Shown: one piece after another, positions 5,290 through 5,965 of the stretch
Numbering within the stretch: the stretch's first letter is position 1
How the letters are laid out: the number at the start of each line of letters is the position of its first letter
Assembly: GCA_043793345.1 (NCBI GenBank)
Contig: JAYVXF010000145.1
Location: 1-5,965, forward strand
From: UKL13-2 sp043793345
Lineage (GTDB): Bacteria > Pseudomonadota > Gammaproteobacteria > Burkholderiales > Usitatibacteraceae
DNA length: 5,965 nt
Reading direction: 5' to 3'
The notes under the pieces: generated by a model
What the model saw: only the letters and a program-made list of their open reading frames with translations
Databases searched by the model: none
Told to the model about the DNA's origin: nothing
Translations under genes and position numbers: made by a program

Positions 5290-5796
5290 ATGACTTCCGT
5301 CACACGCAAACTTGAATCGACACCCACACACCGCTGGCTCGCGCTCGCCGCGTGGGTGGCACTTTGCATGGCGGTGGGCTTGGTCAGCGGATTTCTATTC
5401 AAGCCAGACGCCTGGTTCGCGGCACTCGAGAAACCATTTTTCAACCCGCCGTCATGGCTGTTCGCGCCGGTGTGGACGACCCTTTACGTCGCGATGGGCG
5501 TGGCCGCGTGGCGCATCTGGTGCCAGCCGGCAACGGTTGCACGCACGCAAGCGCTGCGACAATTTTGTATTCAGCTCGCGCTGAACGCGGCCTGGACGCC
5601 GGTATTTTTTGGCGCGCATGCGCTGGCAGGCGGGCTGGTGGTGATCGTGCTGATGTGGATTGCCATTGCGTTCACCATTCGGCGCTTTCATTGTCTGGAC
5701 AAAATCGCCGCGTGGTTGCTGGTACCGTATCTCGCGTGGGTGTCGTTTGCGACGCTGTTGAATGTTGCTTTGCTGGCGCTGAACGGGAAGTTTTAA
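5290..5796 (+). CDS. tspO: TspO/MBR family protein (tryptophan-rich sensory protein)
   Basis: 168 residues, close to the usual size of about 160. Five membrane helices are expected at about 17-37, 54-77, 88-108, 112-131 and 140-163. Family motifs are KPFFNPPSWLFAPVWTTLY (48-66), QLALNAAWTPVFFG (95-108) and PYLAWVSFATLLN (146-158), with many tryptophans. TspO proteins bind porphyrins and related ligands and act in tetrapyrrole, oxygen or stress responses; which one applies here is unknown. ATG 5290 has AGGA (5281-5284) 5 nt upstream. The same frame is open back to an in-frame ATG at 5155 inside the transporter gene, but that longer form adds a non-family leader. The last codon touches the large inverted repeat, whose left arm begins at 5793 and contains the stop codon. 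Confidence 0.94.
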   Translation: MTSVTRKLESTPTHRWLALAAWVALCMAVGLVSGFLFKPDAWFAALEKPFFNPPSWLFAPVWTTLYVAMGVAAWRIWCQPATVARTQALRQFCIQLALNAAWTPVFFGAHALAGGLVVIVLMWIAIAFTIRRFHCLDKIAAWLLVPYLAWVSFATLLNVALLALNGKF

Positions 5797-5965
5797 ATGA
5801 CAATGAGCAAGACGTAGATCAATACTGTTCGATCGACAAAAATACCCCGTTCGCCCTGAGCCTGTCGAAGGGTCTGATGGACGCACCCTTCGACAGGCTC
5901 AGGGCGAACGGGGTATTTTTGTCGATCGAACAGTATTGATCTACGTCTTGCTCATTGTCATTTAA
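5793..5965. repeat. Perfect 81-bp inverted repeat with 11-nt loop at the window end
   Basis: The left arm 5793-5873 and right arm 5885-5965 are exact reverse complements over 81 bases. The loop 5874-5884 reads CTGATGGACGC. The left arm starts in the last codon of tspO and includes its TAA stop; the right arm ends on the last base of the window. The inner part is a REP-like element pair and the outer 40-50 bp is ordinary flanking sequence mirrored. A natural perfect hairpin of this size is uncommon. An assembly or amplification fold-back is a serious alternative, so the right arm should be treated with caution. Confidence 0.98.
5842..5920 (+). terminator. REP-like hairpin that could terminate tspO transcription
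   Basis: The central part of the inverted repeat forms a very strong GC-rich stem. TTCGCCCTGAGCCTGTCGAA (5850-5869) pairs with its complement at 5889-5908, flanked by CCCC/GGGG, and runs into TATTTTTG with T5916-5920. Read from tspO this has the form of an intrinsic terminator. Because AAAAA also precedes the left arm, it could work on the opposite strand too. The core sequence resembles a dispersed repeat that I recall from many proteobacterial genomes. Confidence 0.55.

Noticed and set aside
5352..5939. 195-codon plus-strand frame running through the terminal repeat
   Set aside because: It overlaps tspO in another frame and continues into the inverted repeat; no family resemblance.
5793..5965. 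Insertion sequence end or MITE
   Set aside because: No transposase, no target-site duplication can be seen, and the perfect arms with a REP core fit a fold-back better than terminal inverted repeats of an element.
1..5965. CRISPR array, tRNA, rRNA or riboswitch
   Set aside because: No regularly spaced repeats, no tRNA cloverleaf, no rRNA-like stretch and no recognised leader RNA structure were seen by eye.

Overview
The window reads as a stretch of chromosome from a Gram-negative bacterium of the Pseudomonadota, most likely a betaproteobacterium of the Burkholderiales type. The basis is a moderately GC-rich composition, purine-rich ribosome binding sites, a yqjD/yqjE-type membrane gene pair, and a REP-like repeat core (TTCGCCCTGAGCCTGTCGAA) of a kind I recall as scattered in such genomes. 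Genus cannot be settled by eye.

Layout. Positions 1-151 hold little: perhaps the last codons of an upstream gene (1-75) and a small palindrome. A 64-residue membrane-anchored small protein lies on the minus strand (152-346). After a 341-bp intergenic region come two co-directional response regulators: a LuxR/NarL-type transcription factor (688-1326) and, 7 bp later, a receiver-only protein (1334-1807). They end at a clear intrinsic terminator (1860-1883). A second intergenic region (1884-2059) contains a small hairpin framed by 9-bp direct repeats. It leads into a tightly packed plus-strand run: a DUF1328 small membrane protein (2060-2227), a DUF883/ElaB-YqjD-type protein (2267-2650), a YqjE-type two-helix membrane protein (2656-3078), a small basic protein in the yqjK position (3075-3440), a ferritin-like di-iron protein (3446-4012) and an AI-2E/PerM-family membrane protein (3972-5207). 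After an 82-bp gap comes a TspO/MBR protein (5290-5796). The window ends in a perfect 81-bp inverted repeat with an 11-nt loop (5793-5965).

How the genes may work together (inference). The two regulators have no adjacent histidine kinase, so they probably take phosphate from a kinase encoded elsewhere. They sit just upstream of what looks like a stress or stationary-phase envelope module: small membrane proteins, a ribosome/membrane-tethering type protein, an iron-handling ferritin-like protein, a PerM-type exporter and a TspO sensor/transporter. Gene overlaps and 5-bp gaps from 2656 to 5207 argue for one transcript.

The strongest anomaly is the terminal inverted repeat. Its perfection and its ending exactly at the last base suggest an assembly fold-back built on a genuine REP-type hairpin. 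A real large hairpin cannot be excluded. I did not find a clearly new defence or mobile system here.
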